64,000 nt of DNA, from positions 1-64,000 of the forward strand of contig JAAEAF010014502.1 in NCBI GenBank assembly GCA_011037195.1, written 5' to 3'. A program made the position numbers and the translations under genes. Positions 1 to 10,939 of the stretch are shown here, in pieces. The stretch's first letter is position 1. Each line of letters opens with the position of its first letter. The notes under the pieces are model-generated. The model ran no database searches, was not told the origin of the DNA, and saw only the letters and a program-made list of their open reading frames with translations. The stretch is from Triatoma infestans. Its lineage: Eukaryota > Arthropoda > Insecta > Hemiptera > Reduviidae.

Positions 1-2110
1 CCTCTACTTGCATTTCATCTCACGGCTAAAAAACAATATTAAAATTCTTAGAATGTTTCTAACAATACATAAAAAAAAAAATCAAAGTCTTTATTCATAG
101 AATAGGATGATAATATATTTAGCCGCCTGGTCTAGGATGTCATCTCACGGCTCGAAAGCAATATTATGGTCCTTAGAATGTTTCTAGCTAAATATTATAA
201 GTGTAAACATAATTTTGTGTAAACATGAACATAAACATAAAAAACACAAGTGTTTGTTCATCGTATTGTATGATAATATATTTATTGTTTCTAGCTAAAT
301 AGTATAAAAACTTAGCCCTAGTCCTGGTATGTCATCTCACGGCTCAAAAACAATATGAAAGTCCTTAAAATGTGTTTAGCTAAATATTGTATCTAACTAT
401 AAATAAAAAAAAACAAAGTCTTTGTTTATGGTATTGGATGATAATATATTTGGCCTTAGTCCTGGGATGTCATCTCACGCCTTAACAACAATATTAAAGT
501 CCTTAGAATGTCCTTAGAAGAATACATAAAAAAATCAAAGTCTTTGTTCATAGTATAGTCTAACAATACCTAAAAAACACAAAGCATTTGTTCACCGTAT
601 TGTATGATAATATCAGAAAAATTATTAAAGTCCTTAGCTAAATATTATAACCACTTAGCCCTCGAGGTGGATGTCATCTCACGGCTCAAAAACAATATTA
701 CAGTCCTTAGAATGTTTCAAGCTAAATATTACACAACTTAGCCGCATGTTCTGTATGTCATCTCACGGCTCAAAAATGATAATAAAGTCCTTAGAATGTG
801 TTTAGCTAAATATTATAAGTGTAAACATGAATAGAATCCATAAAAATGCACAAAGTATTGAATATCAAAAAATATTAAAGTCCTTAGCTAAATATTATAA
901 AATGTTTGCTCACGACTTGGAAGCCATCTCGCGGCTCAAAAACAATATTACAGTCCTTAGAATGTTATTAACAATACATAAAAAAAAACAAAGTCTTTAT
1001 TCATAGTATTGGATGATAATTTATTTAATGTTTTTAGCTAAATATTATAAAATATTAGCCCTAGGCTTGGATGACATCTCACGGCTCAAAATCAATATTA
1101 AAGTCCTTAGAATGTGTTTATCTAAATATTATAAGTGTAAACATGAATAGAATCCATAAAAATGCACGAAGTATTGAATATCAAAAAATATTAAAGTCCT
1201 TAGCTAAATATTATAAAATATTAGCCCTAGTCCTGTATGCCATCTCACGGCTCAAAAACAATCTTAAAGTCCTTAGAATGTGTTTAGCTAAATATTATAA
1301 GTGTAAACATGAATAGAATCCATAAAAATGCACAAAGTATTGAATATCAAAAAATATTAAAGTCTTTAGCTAAATTTTATAAAATATTAGCCCTAGTCTT
1401 GTATGTCATCTCGCGGCTCAAAAATGATAATAAAGTCCTTAGAATGTGTTTAGCTAAATATTATAAGTGTAAACATGAACAAAATACATAAAAATACACA
1501 AAGTATTGAATATCATAAAATATTAAAGTCTTTAGCTAGATATTATAAAATGTTTGCCCCCACGACTTGGAAGCCATCTCGCGGCTCAAAAACATTATTA
1601 AAGTCCTTAAAATGTTTCAAGCTAAATATTATAAAAACTTAGCCCTAGTCTTGTATGCATCTCACGGCTCAAAAACAATGGTTAAGTCCTTAGAATGTGT
1701 TTAGCTAAAATATTATAAGTGTAAACATGAACAAAATATCAAAAAATATTAAAGTCCTTAGCTAAATATTATAAAATAGTAGCCCTCGACTTGGATGACA
1801 GTTCACGGCTCAAAAACATTATTAAAGTCCTTAAAATGTTTCAAGCTAAATATTACACATCTTAGCCGCATGCCTCGCATGCCATCTCCCGGCTCAAAAA
1901 AAATTTTTTTTCCCTGACAAATTTCGACCTTATATTTTCAAGCTAAATATTATAAAACATAGCCGCAGGTCAGGCATGCCCATCTCGCGGCTAACAAATA
2001 TTTTTTTTACCTTAGACTGTTTTCAAGCTAGATTTTTCAAAACGTAGCCGCATGTCTCGCATGCCATCTCCCGGCTCAAAAATATTTTTTTTCCTTGGTT
2101 AAAAATCAGA
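1..2110. repeat. satellite array, 83 bp monomer with 166 bp dimer
   Basis: Degenerate tandem array. The landmark catctcacggctc (or a close variant) recurs at about 16, 141, 332, 471, 675, 759, 925, 1075, 1241, 1407, 1575, 1658, 1798, 1882, 1981 and 2064. Several spacings are 83-84 or 166-168, so the basic unit is about 83 bp with a dimeric higher-order form between about 925 and 1575. In the dimer, one half carries the landmark and the other half starts cataaaaatgcacaaagtat and lacks it. Both halves share ttaaagtccttag and ctaaatattataa. The better preserved units carry the inverted pair agccgc / gcggct about 20 bp apart. Short open frames across it are products of the repeat and are not genes. 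The array continues past the left edge. Confidence 0.9.
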
Positions 2111-2540
2111 TGGGGGTCTCATCGTAATTTTGTAGCCGCGCGCCAGACCCCTGCCTTCGGGCGTAAATTCATAAGTGCCTGGGGCTCAGAAATTTTGCCG
2201 CCAGAACGCCCCAATTACATCTACTAATAATTTTTAGAATTGGAAATTTTTTACTGTTTATTACTGTTGTTAGAGGAAGTATTTCGACAGTGTTGCAAAT
2301 GTTTTATTATTCTAGAATTCGCATTTTTTTGAAAATTTAGTTTTCACCCAAATATGTGTTTTGATATCCGCTCAGCATGAATACAGTGTTCACTTTTACT
2401 CTCTCTTTTTCTTTTTAAGACAATTTACATACTCTAAATTTAGATGTAACTCCTATTTCTTACGCCGATTCTGCGAAGAAATTACATATCATTTTCACTT
2501 ATACCCTCTCCTGGACTGAACAAGTAATGGTAATTTCAAG
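2111..2540. other. no recognisable feature
   Basis: Transition out of the satellite into AT-rich single-copy-looking DNA. I see no coding similarity, RNA gene or repeat in it. Confidence 0.5.
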
Positions 2541-2544
2541 TGAA

Positions 2545-2800
2545 GTTTAGTCCTCTCGCGTTGGACTGGTGGCTAGTGCACTCGCCTTTCGTGCGAGAAT
2601 TCAGGGTTCGATTCCCGTGAGGGCGAAGTCGGTGTTGACCCAGCACGTGATAAAAAGTGGGAAGCTTCAGTTAGTAGCGCCCTAGCTAGCGAAGGCCGGA
2701 ACTAAACTGCGTGGGAACTGCGGCGAGCTTACCACACGCTCCCCTATTCAAATCGCCGTCTGGCAAGCCTTGGCTTCATGGGCTGTTGCGCCATAGGGTT
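2545..2800 (+). mobile_element. tRNA-derived SINE, family A
   Basis: The head (about 2558-2625) resembles a tRNA. It has a five-pair anticodon arm CTCGC/GCGAG around the seven-base loop CTTTCGT (anticodon TTC, Glu-like) and a perfect B-box GGTTCGATTCC near 2606. The acceptor stem does not close and the T-arm is imperfect, so this is not a working tRNA gene. The body continues to about 2800 and contains gcttaccacacgctcccc and tcatgggctgttgcgccat. Those body words recur near 28050-28115 without a tRNA head, which marks a dispersed family. Transcription would be by RNA polymerase III from the internal A/B boxes, as for other SINEs. Confidence 0.75.
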
Positions 2801-2884
2801 TTTTCCAAGTGAACTTTATAAAACACTATATCAGTTAAAATACAATAAACTAGTAAACTAGAGTCATTGGTTTTCCTCATCTTG

Positions 2885-3015
2885 ACTATAGCATCGGGAA
2901 GTGAGCTGTAGAGGTTCCTAGAAAGAGAAAATCTAAGGGCAGCTTCTGTTGGACTTAAACCCGGGTCTTCCGCGAACGCTAGTCCAACGCGTTCCACTGA
3001 GCTAATTTCTTCCCA
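2885..3015 (-). mobile_element. tRNA-derived SINE, family B, partial
   Basis: On the minus strand this holds the tRNA-like head and the start of the body of family B. The B-box region reads here as ttaaacccgggtc on the plus strand, with the shared body words gtgagctgtagag and tctaaggg. The 3' body is missing. It matches copies at 18838, 19588 and 38850. Confidence 0.7.
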
Positions 3016-3567
3016 TAGGGTTTAGAACTGACTTGAATATCTTATTTATTCCATCATTCCGCATTATGCCATATCAAAAGTCCGTCTAAGTCAAAGTCAA
3101 ATATTCTGATTATTTATTTTCAATTCAATAGATTAGATATATTGGTTTAATTAGTTTTTATTTCCAGTCTATTGTTATTTATATTAAGATTTATTTAATA
3201 TTCTTTGTTTCCTTTAAAATTCTATAGAGCACAGCTTTATCGTTTATTAATTATTACCAGGACATAAATAAAACATATTCTACTTGGAGAAGATTCGCCG
3301 AGAGTGGCTGAGGCGTAGGACGGTGATAATAGTACACTTAACTGGAGAGGCTCGTGATAGTATAGTTCTTATTGGCTCGTTGGCTAGTGATTGATTTTTG
3401 ATGGATTCGGTTTTCAATCTTCTTAAATAAGGAAATTCTGAGGCAAGATGAGAGAAACATTAGGACGGTACTAGTTCTCTGTAGGTAATAGAGTTTTCTA
3501 GTGGTGTTTGATGTGAACCATTGGGAGCTGTAATAAAGTAGAGTTCTCTAACTAAAAGGAGAAATTC
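3016..3567. other. no recognisable feature
   Basis: AT-rich DNA upstream of the 18S-like fragment. It shows no similarity I recognise to rRNA spacer, coding sequence or the repeat families in this window. Confidence 0.4.
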
Positions 3568-3810
3568 TATACTCTCCAGTAGTCATATGCTTGTCTCGAA
3601 GCTTAAGCCATGCAAGTGTCAGTACATACTAAATTAAAGTGAAACGCAAAGGGCTCAGTAAACCAGTTTTAATTTACTAGAGTTGTCACGTTTCGTACGT
3701 GGATAACTGTGGTAATTCTAGAGCTAATACATGCAACTAAGTCCGGACCAGAAATGGAAAGGACGCTAAAGCCAGCACTGGCCGTAAGATCGGGATGCCC
3801 GAGAATCGTT
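3568..3810 (+). pseudogene. divergent 5' fragment of 18S rRNA
   Basis: This matches the universally conserved start of small-subunit rRNA: ccagtagtcatatgcttgtc at about 3576, taagccatgcaagt, an aagtgaaacgcaaagggctc segment, then acgtggataactgtggtaat and tctagagctaatacatgcaa. The order and spacing follow helices at the 5' end of 18S. Several normally invariant bases differ, part of the extreme 5' end (ctggttgatcc) is missing, and similarity stops after about 240 bp. It is therefore most likely a dispersed pseudogene fragment, not a working rDNA unit. A lineage with an unusually divergent 18S cannot be excluded from this window. Confidence 0.8.
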
Positions 3811-4186
3811 TTAGTTTTAAGTCGTTATAGTTAAAGCAAACAAGTTTAAAGAAACAGAAGGAATAGTTTCGAGACATTTTACTAAGGTGGTCATCTGATT
3901 TGGAACCAAAACTAATAATAGTTGAATCCCTTTATGATAACAAAATTGAAAATCAACTTTAGATAGCTTTTCTTTTTCAATCTTCACAAACGAAAGCGCA
4001 AAGATCAAATTAAAAAAAACAAATTCAAAAATTGTAGTCTATAAAGTGTGTAGGTATTCGTTTAGAATTATAAAATTTGAAAAATTCAACCTGCTGAAAA
4101 AAGACTACGGAAAGAGATGAAAAATGTGATCATAAGATTAACGGATATGATCAAACGATAAAATGGCCTGTGTTGATATATTTTTT

Positions 4187-4376
4187 CAGGCGGGGTTAAC
4201 ATCCAACTGCCAAATCAGGTGACCGTGGACAGGAGAGCGGAAGCACCTACTTTACTATTAACATTTTTTAAACGAATATAAAATTTAACAATTATACATG
4301 CAGTACTCGACCTGGGAACCTCCCAATTACAAACCCATTCTCATAACCACTACACCAACACTCGCCGCCCCGCCTA
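4187..4376 (-). mobile_element. tRNA-derived SINE, family C
   Basis: Minus-strand copy of a SINE with a Thr-like tRNA head (degenerate here) and a body ending in the word that reads caggcgggcttaacgtccaa on the plus strand in the better copy at 41738-41942. Shared internal words are tactttactattaacatttt and aatataaaatttaacaatta. Relative to the other copy it has substitutions in the B-box (ctcgacctgggaa). Confidence 0.75.
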
Positions 4377-4889
4377 CGTTGATATGTTTTGGAGGATTAA
4401 GTCGTTGTATTTCTCTGAGTTGTTTTGTAAATATTTTCAGTCTGGTTCACAAAATGAAACTAAAATCACCAAAAAAGTTAACATTATCACATAAAGTCTT
4501 GAACCCACATGCAAGTAAAACATTGGCTGTGCTAATTCTAGTATGAAAATAGTTGAATAGCGCAATCTAGTGTGTATTTGTGAGTGAAGATAGAGTAGTA
4601 AAAGTATGACTAACACAGTGTAGGCTAGCAGAACGTATTGTTGGACCGAGTCACTGATCTATAGACCTAGATATTGTACGAATGAATTGCTGTACTATAT
4701 TGATAAAACGAAATAAATCTGATAATAGAAAAATTTTGAAAGCAATTAATTATAATCTGCAAGAAAGTGAGCGATAATGGAAACTAATACTATTGAACAG
4801 TTTATTTAAACTTGAAATTTGCCCTTTCCCATGTGGTGGTACATGTATCTTGCATAAAAAGCTTTAAATGAAAGAAATAGAACGTTTTC

Positions 4890-5290
4890 ATACCTGTTGA
4901 TGTTTAAAATGATCCCAAGTTTAAAATTTGGTCATAGTTGTTTTTTTTTTGAGTGTATCCAAAAAAAAAACCTCAAAGCCAATTCTATAAAGTCGTATTT
5001 CTGGTTAACCACTTTTCTGATCAATTTTGGAGCTCTAACTGCTTCAAAATTGACCTCAATATTATATAGACGGTAGAACCATAAGCTATACTTGAAGTGG
5101 TACTTTAGTGGAAAACTTAACATTGTTGCCCTCCTCTCCCCACCAGAAATCCCCAAAAACTCAGTTTTCCTGGAAAAAAAGTTTCCAGGAAAGTAAAAAT
5201 AATAATAAGGCAATAATTTAGTGGTTTTGAAAGTAAGGACTTGCAAATCACTTCGTAACTAAATGTTGATATCTAATCCAATTAATAGCA
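4890..5290 (-). repeat. family E relic
   Basis: Decayed minus-strand unit of the dispersed family E. It contains the diagnostic order 'acttta-gtggaaa', a C-rich block of about 30 bp with cctctccccacc, then ttttcctggaaaaa. No coding capacity is visible. Confidence 0.5.
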
Positions 5291-5689
5291 ATCATATATG
5301 ACATACTGACTGTCACATCACCGAAATCTGTGTACCTAGAATCATTAACAGGGCCACGTCAATACATACATTGTCCATAAGGGCAATTATGCAAGTAAAT
5401 TTTGTTGTTTTTAAAGTATTCTTCAAGGAATAAAGTTTTTTTTATCACAATATATTTCTTTTCATTTTCTAATTCACACTTTTCATTTCTCTTACATTCC
5501 AATTCATACATTTTATTCAAACTAAGGAAATGTTTATTAAATATTTATTTGCTCCTAATTATGAGAGTTGGTGGTGGAACCGTAAATTAAATGGCAGTTA
5601 GAAGGGCAAGCATAAGAACGCGATACCCTCTAAAATGAACTTTTCCCTGTAGAAATGTTTCAATTTGATGCTATGTGAATAAGTTCATG

Positions 5690-5838
5690 TGTCAAGAGAG
5701 ATATTTTCTACGATAGCCTGCTTCTTTATTGTGGCCATCGACCTGTTTCGTCGATGACCACAATAAAGAAGCAGGCTATCACGGAAAATATCTCTGATGC
5801 TTTCCAGCTCAGCAGAACCAACCACAACAATTAATCTA
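5690..5838. mobile_element. short palindromic family F foldback element
   Basis: Two inverted arms meet near 5750. The left arm is agatattttctacgatagcc followed by tgcttctttattgtggccat. The right arm is its reverse complement and ends ccagctcagcagaaccaacc acaacaa. The tip lacks the hammerhead-like core found in longer copies, because the palindrome folds back at cgacctgtttcgtcg. It sits in family E sequence. Confidence 0.8.
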
Positions 5839-6164
5839 TCCTACTTTGAAGAAAATCTTTGGGATATATTTTCCAGAAATTCGTTAAATAAATTCGTCCT
5901 TTTTGACGGTTAACCTACTTTCCCATACACCGTATTTTTACTACAAACTTAGTCCTCCCTACTATCAAATAGATCATAGCCGTATCGTATATTGAAATTG
6001 TACATTATAAGCCTGACGTTTCTACTCCTCCAGAAATCCTCCTCAAAAAATCCATTTTCAAAGAATTTTGTTTCAAATAAAAGTGATACTTGAGCATTTA
6101 ACTTGACACTTCATATGATTAGAATAATAACGAAAGATCATTGAAGACGTTTTTGTGAAGATTT

Positions 6165-7105
6165 CAAAGTCCTGGAAAAAAAATATCTGTTGTGAAACAC
6201 TCACACAACTTTCTCTTAGTCCAGTTTTCAAAATTATAATATTGACAAATTTTATGGTTACTATACCAAATTTAATGAAATTCATCGGTGTTCTTATGGA
6301 GAAAATCGCAAAAACCAAAGAAAAACTATTTAGTAAAAATCGGCTTCTGGTTTACTAATTTTCTTGAAACTTGGAACTTTGGCAATCTACTTATTTCTAA
6401 TTAATTTTGTTTGGATGGTAGAATTGTATCATCAACTACGAGCACTTTAGAGAAAAACATAACCCCACCCCTCACCCAAAAGCCCACTTAAATGTCGTTA
6501 CCAGAAGAAACGTTTCAGTTAAAAGTTGTAGCTCTATATATGTATAGTACACATTCCTAGCTTTAAAAAAATCGTTAGTGCCGTTTTCGAGAAAATACCA
6601 GAAAACTGAAAAATACATTTCAGTAAAAACGCACTTCTGGTCATCCGATTTTTTTAAAACTCAGAATTTCAACAACACACTTAATTCTAATAAATATTAT
6701 TTAGATGACAGAATTGTACAATTCTGTCATATTCGAGATTTCGACAACATATTTTATTCTAATTAATATATTATTTAGAGGATAGGATTGTGTAATAAAC
6801 TGAAATAGCACTTTAGAGGAAAACTGCACCCCACCTTTCCCCCAATAGCGCCCTTAATATTGGTTGGCAAAGATGGATGGTAAAAAATTCAACGTGTGTT
6901 CACTGTAATCCAACAGAAAGCGCTAAAAAAAATTCAAATAACAAGTGGTACGTAGTTTATATCAGTGCAGTTAGCAATCCAAGCTTAAAGAACCTTAAAG
7001 TTGTTTTTGAAAATTCTTGAAAACACATAAAAAGTTATTCTAAAAAGTCGCACTTTTTTATTTAACCGACTTTACTTCACGCTTAGTGTTTCAATATCTC
7101 CATTA
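6165..7105 (-). repeat. family E copy, first part (interrupted by the LINE)
   Basis: It starts with the family terminus gtgaaacactcacacaac then tttctctta, and runs through about three units of roughly 300 bp. Each unit has the words cttctggtc/ttactaattttcttgaa, 'tttagagaaaaacat' and a C-rich block accccaccc. The same copy resumes at 10262 on the far side of the LINE, giving about 1.55 kb without the insertion. Confidence 0.75.
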
Positions 7106-7254
7106 TGCAATATTATATATATATATCTTTATTGTTTAAAATGATAAACATTTCGTACAATAAGGAGTTGGTACATTATAATACGATTTTAATACAAAGA
7201 AAACAAAAGTGTCAACTCCAAAAATAAACAAATAGACTTATTAATCGACGCTGC

Positions 7255-8340
7255 TTAAATTAATAAAGTTCTTACTTTTAAGCCCTTTATAAAAAATGCA
7301 TAAATATTATTTATTTTACTGACTTCATTAATATGCAAAAAATCCTCTAATGTATTAACCGAAGCAAGATAGTTCCTCAGATATTTACTTCTTTGGCTAA
7401 TAAACATTGGGCAGGAAAATAAGAAATGTGCTACCGTGTCCATCTCACCCCTGAAACAAACTGGACAAGGTGCAAGGTCCGAGAACACATACTTTCTGCC
7501 CTCAATATATAATGATGTCTTCTTTTTATATGCCAAACGTAATTGGGCCACCAGTCTTATTTTTTTTATATTCACATTAAAATACAAATATTCTTGCTTT
7601 ATTCCGAATGTACAAATATTACGGTAATACAAGTTGTATGTACCATTGCAAACAGAGTCGATATCCTTACTAATTAAGTTATTTTCAAAAGAAATTAACA
7701 AATCTTTATACCAATTATTAATAATATCAACATTTCTGCACTGGTACAAACTTTCCTCTCCTATTATCGCCAAATAGTACCTCAACTCGGAGACCCAATT
7801 CAAAGGAATATTTTGATTATCAATTAATTCCAGGAGCCTATTAAAACATATTTTGGGGAGTTTATCATTGGACATACCTAGCAAACTAATCCACCATCCT
7901 AACATTTTTTTAAAAATTTTAAGTTGGGTGTGAGACCTACATAACTCTAGCCTTATATAAGCATTTGGAGTATGAAGAGGTAAATTCAATAATAATTTAA
8001 AAAAGTTAATTTGACCTCGTTCAACCTGAGTTAGACTTTGCGAACCCCAAAATTCGGCCATATAAAGTAGATTAGTTTGCGAGATAGCGTCAAACAAAGA
8101 AACTTTTGAACTCCAAGAATCTGATTTGCAGGATTTTAACAAATTTAACACGGAGGAGTTGGCAGCAGTACATTTCGTAAGAAAATAATTTCCAGCGTTT
8201 GAAAAACGTCCTGATGTCGAAAATGGAACGCCCAAATAAATAAACTTATTGCTCGTTTCAATGATTTTATCATCATAATAAAAATTTTTAATTTTACCAA
8301 GCCTGCCCCCTTTATGAAATGGTATTATTATTGTTTTTTT
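7255..8340 (-). pseudogene. LINE ORF2 C-terminus with CCHC motif
   Basis: Continuation of the preceding frame in another phase, from about 8340 to the stop at 7255. The longest Met-initiated piece is 326 residues from 8235, but similarity begins earlier with FHKGGRLGKIKNF and YLGVPF, the usual start of the RT thumb. Within the 326-residue piece a Cys-His motif has C257, C260, H270 and C275 (CPVC...HFLFSC). It is not translated with the RT unless the shift at 8340 is bypassed. Confidence 0.9.
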
Positions 8341-10251
8341 TTAATTTACCATTAAGTCATTCTCTTTACAATAATCCCTGAGCAAGTTCAATTTAAATTG
8401 CGCATCCCTCCATGAAGATGCCAACAGCACGATGTCGTCAGCATACATCAACATTAATACGTCTTCACTATTGCATATATTAATTCCCTCAGCTTTTCTT
8501 TCATGAAAAAAGTCCAATATATTTGATATATATAATGAGAATAATAAGGGACTCAAAACTTCTCCTTGTAATACACCCCTTGTTACCTTAATATCTTTAG
8601 AAACTTTTAGGCCATCAGAAATTCTTATTGAGGCGGATACATAGATATTTTTAATTATGCGAACTACTTTAGCACTAACTCCCATCTGATATAGTTTCAA
8701 CCATAATTTCGAGTGACTAACGGAATCAAACGCACGCTTGAAATCTATGAATATGCCGAATATTTTCCTTCTCTTAAGCCTTAAGTTTATATTAATAACA
8801 GAGGACAGTGTAAAAATACAGTCTCTGCATCCCATACCTTTTCTAAATCCCATTTGCTCCCTTGGTAACAACCCTCTTTCGTCGATCCATTTCGTGAGTC
8901 TTGTATTTATGATATTTGTAAATATCTTAATTACTGAATTGCACAAAGCGATTCCGCGATAATTATATGGATCTGACCGATCACCTTTTTTATGCAATAG
9001 CATCATTTTGATCGAGGACCAAGCTTTGGGAATTTGCTCATTAAACCAGATTTTATTTAGCATATTCAACAAATAGTGCAACCAAGGGTTGTTTAGCATT
9101 TTGAAAATCTCATTCGGAATCAGATCAAAACCGGGGGCTTTGTTATTTTTACTATTGTTTATACTTTCTAACAACTCGTCTAGGGTTATATCGCTATCTA
9201 AATCTGGATTAAAAGTACTTATAAATAAAGAGTCGTCATGGGGTACAGCCGGTAACATCCGTTGGTAAAAATTCTCCCACTGTTCAATACTTAGCTTATT
9301 GTTACAAACTTTCCTCTTACGAAATTTCCTAATTGCTCCCCAGAATTCAGAAGAATTATGTACATTTCTAATTGCTAAAGTTAAATTATCATAATACAAT
9401 TTCTTAGAACTTTTAATTACTTTTTTATACATAGTTTTAGATCCCAGATATCTATTTAGATATTCCGCACTGAAAGAATTTTTATAACAGAGTTTTAAAA
9501 ACTTATTCATATTCTTTTTTGCCAATTGGCAATCATAGTTGTACCAGGGTTTTTTTGAACTAAAACTTGTACCACCTATTTTTATTGATTTTAACATTCC
9601 ACAATCCTTCATAATTAAGTGCATAGATGTAATAAAATTATCATTCAGTTGGCTCACACAATCACTATTGAAGTAAATACCAGAAGAACCCTCCAGCCTC
9701 AAAGTGAATTCAGTAATGCTTATAAAATTTCTATTTAATGAAAGAACTGGGTCAACGCTGTCTAATGCCACATTAAGTTGGTTTTCTTTCTCATTATTTA
9801 TCAGAGTTAATAAACAAATAAAATGATCAGATGTGTGGATATTATTTATAATTTCGAAATCCTGGATAAATGGAATACAATTTGCGGACAACCAAACCAT
9901 ATCAATAATACTACAACCTTGATTACCCAAAAAAGTGTATTTGGCTGGAAAATCACCTAGGGTTCGCCCATTACTAATAAACATGCCAAAAGATTCAAAT
10001 ACATCAACTAGCCTTTTGCCTCTGACATCAATATCAACATCCAATGAAGATCTGTTTCCATATAAATTAGAGTTTAAAAACATATCATCATCTGAATTAA
10101 AACTATTTAATAAACCAACTTTAGCATTATAATCCCCGCCTATAATTACATTTACATCATTATAATTCATCATTATATTATTTAAATCAATTTCAAGATC
10201 ATCAATTAGCAATATTATATACATTATACTGAAGAAGTAAAGGTACCACAA
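8341..10251 (-). pseudogene. LINE ORF2: endonuclease (partial) and reverse transcriptase
   Basis: Open frame of 636 residues. Residues about 35-145 are the C-terminal part of the endonuclease, with GGDYN at 38-42, CSIIDMVW near 112-119 and TSDHF at 140-144. The reverse transcriptase follows. The QMGFRKG region leads to FIDFKRAFDSVSHSKLW (motif A aspartate), then GVLQGEVLSPLLFSLYISNI, and the catalytic YADD box at 603-606. The frame ends at LMVN where a run of eight or nine A's causes a frameshift. The next phase continues directly with KKTIIIPFHKGG. The first residues before about 30 are not convincingly endonuclease and the true start lay further upstream. The product would reverse-transcribe its own RNA at a nicked target. 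Confidence 0.93.
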
Positions 10252-10261
10252 TGTACAACAA

Positions 10262-10900
10262 TGACCTCTACAAAGTCAATTATCCTGGAAAAATATTTTA
10301 TAATATAAAAGTGATAGGCATTCATGTGTGTAGATATTATAAAACGTTTCAAGAAAAATCGTTGAAATTGTATTCGAGAAAAATAAGTCAAATTAAATAA
10401 CATTCCGTTAAATTAAACTTGCGGTTAATGTATTTTGACGGTAATCTTGGTGTCCAGATGTGACCTAAATGAAACATTCAGTTTAAGGATTCTGCATTTT
10501 TGTTTTTGTTTTTGAGATTTTGAAGTTTAAAAAGTTTTATTTTTGAGTTTGAAACTTTCGTGGCAGATGCAGTAGTGTTTCCTAAATGAAACATCAAGTT
10601 TAAGCTTTCTGCAATTTTTTGTTTTTGAGATTTTGAAGTTTAAAAAGTTTTATTTTTGAGTTTGAAAACTTTGTGCCAGTTGCAGTGGTATTTCCTAAAC
10701 GAAATATCAAGTTTAAGCTTTCTGCAATTTTTTTTGTTTTTGAGATATTTAGTTCATACACAAACACTATTTATTTGCTAAAAACCTTCTTGTTTTCATA
10801 CCCTGAGGACCTCATCAATACATATATTTCCGGTGAAAACTCTATTTTTAGAAAATTGTATACCATTGTAATACTTCCTCATCTCGGTGTAAGTAAAAGT
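10262..10900 (-). repeat. family E copy, second part
   Basis: Continuation of the E copy beyond the LINE. It ends with the other family terminus: ttccggtgaaaactc, then ttgtataccattgtaatact and aagtaaaag. In other copies the same terminus reads 'gacacgatcacaatacttcc'. Confidence 0.7.
10470..10760. repeat. three tandem copies of a 115 bp unit
   Basis: The words tttaaggattctgc / tttaagctttctgc occur at about 10480, 10600 and 10711. Each is followed by a T-rich run, and the first two by gagattttgaagtttaaaaa. This is a local triplication inside the E element; other E copies carry a single version. Confidence 0.75.
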
Positions 10901-10939
10901 AAAAAAAACAACAAAATAACGGTTTTTCTAAACAAATCA

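Larger units (their letters stand above)
7110..10260 (-). mobile_element. APE-type non-LTR retrotransposon (LINE), 5'-truncated
   Basis: Minus-strand LINE of about 3.15 kb inside family E. It carries part of an apurinic-type endonuclease, a complete reverse-transcriptase core and a C-terminal CCHC motif, followed by a short 3' UTR ending in a (TA)n tract near 7105-7125. The endonuclease start and any ORF1 are missing, which is the usual result of incomplete target-primed reverse transcription. One frameshift near 8340 splits an otherwise open reading frame, so the insertion looks relatively young. The C-terminal region resembles the LINE at 63150-64000, so they are probably of one clade. I cannot assign the clade with confidence; Jockey/I-group is a guess. 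Confidence 0.92.

Noticed and set aside
1..2110. CRISPR-like array of regularly spaced repeats
   Set aside because: The repeats are degenerate, the 'spacers' are themselves repeated, and the surrounding DNA is eukaryotic. It is a satellite.
2558..2625. Functional tRNA-Glu gene
   Set aside because: The acceptor stem does not close, the T-arm is imperfect and a body shared with another locus follows. It is a SINE head.
5402..5590. 62-codon open frame
   Set aside because: Composition-driven, overlapping worn repeat sequence, with no similarity.
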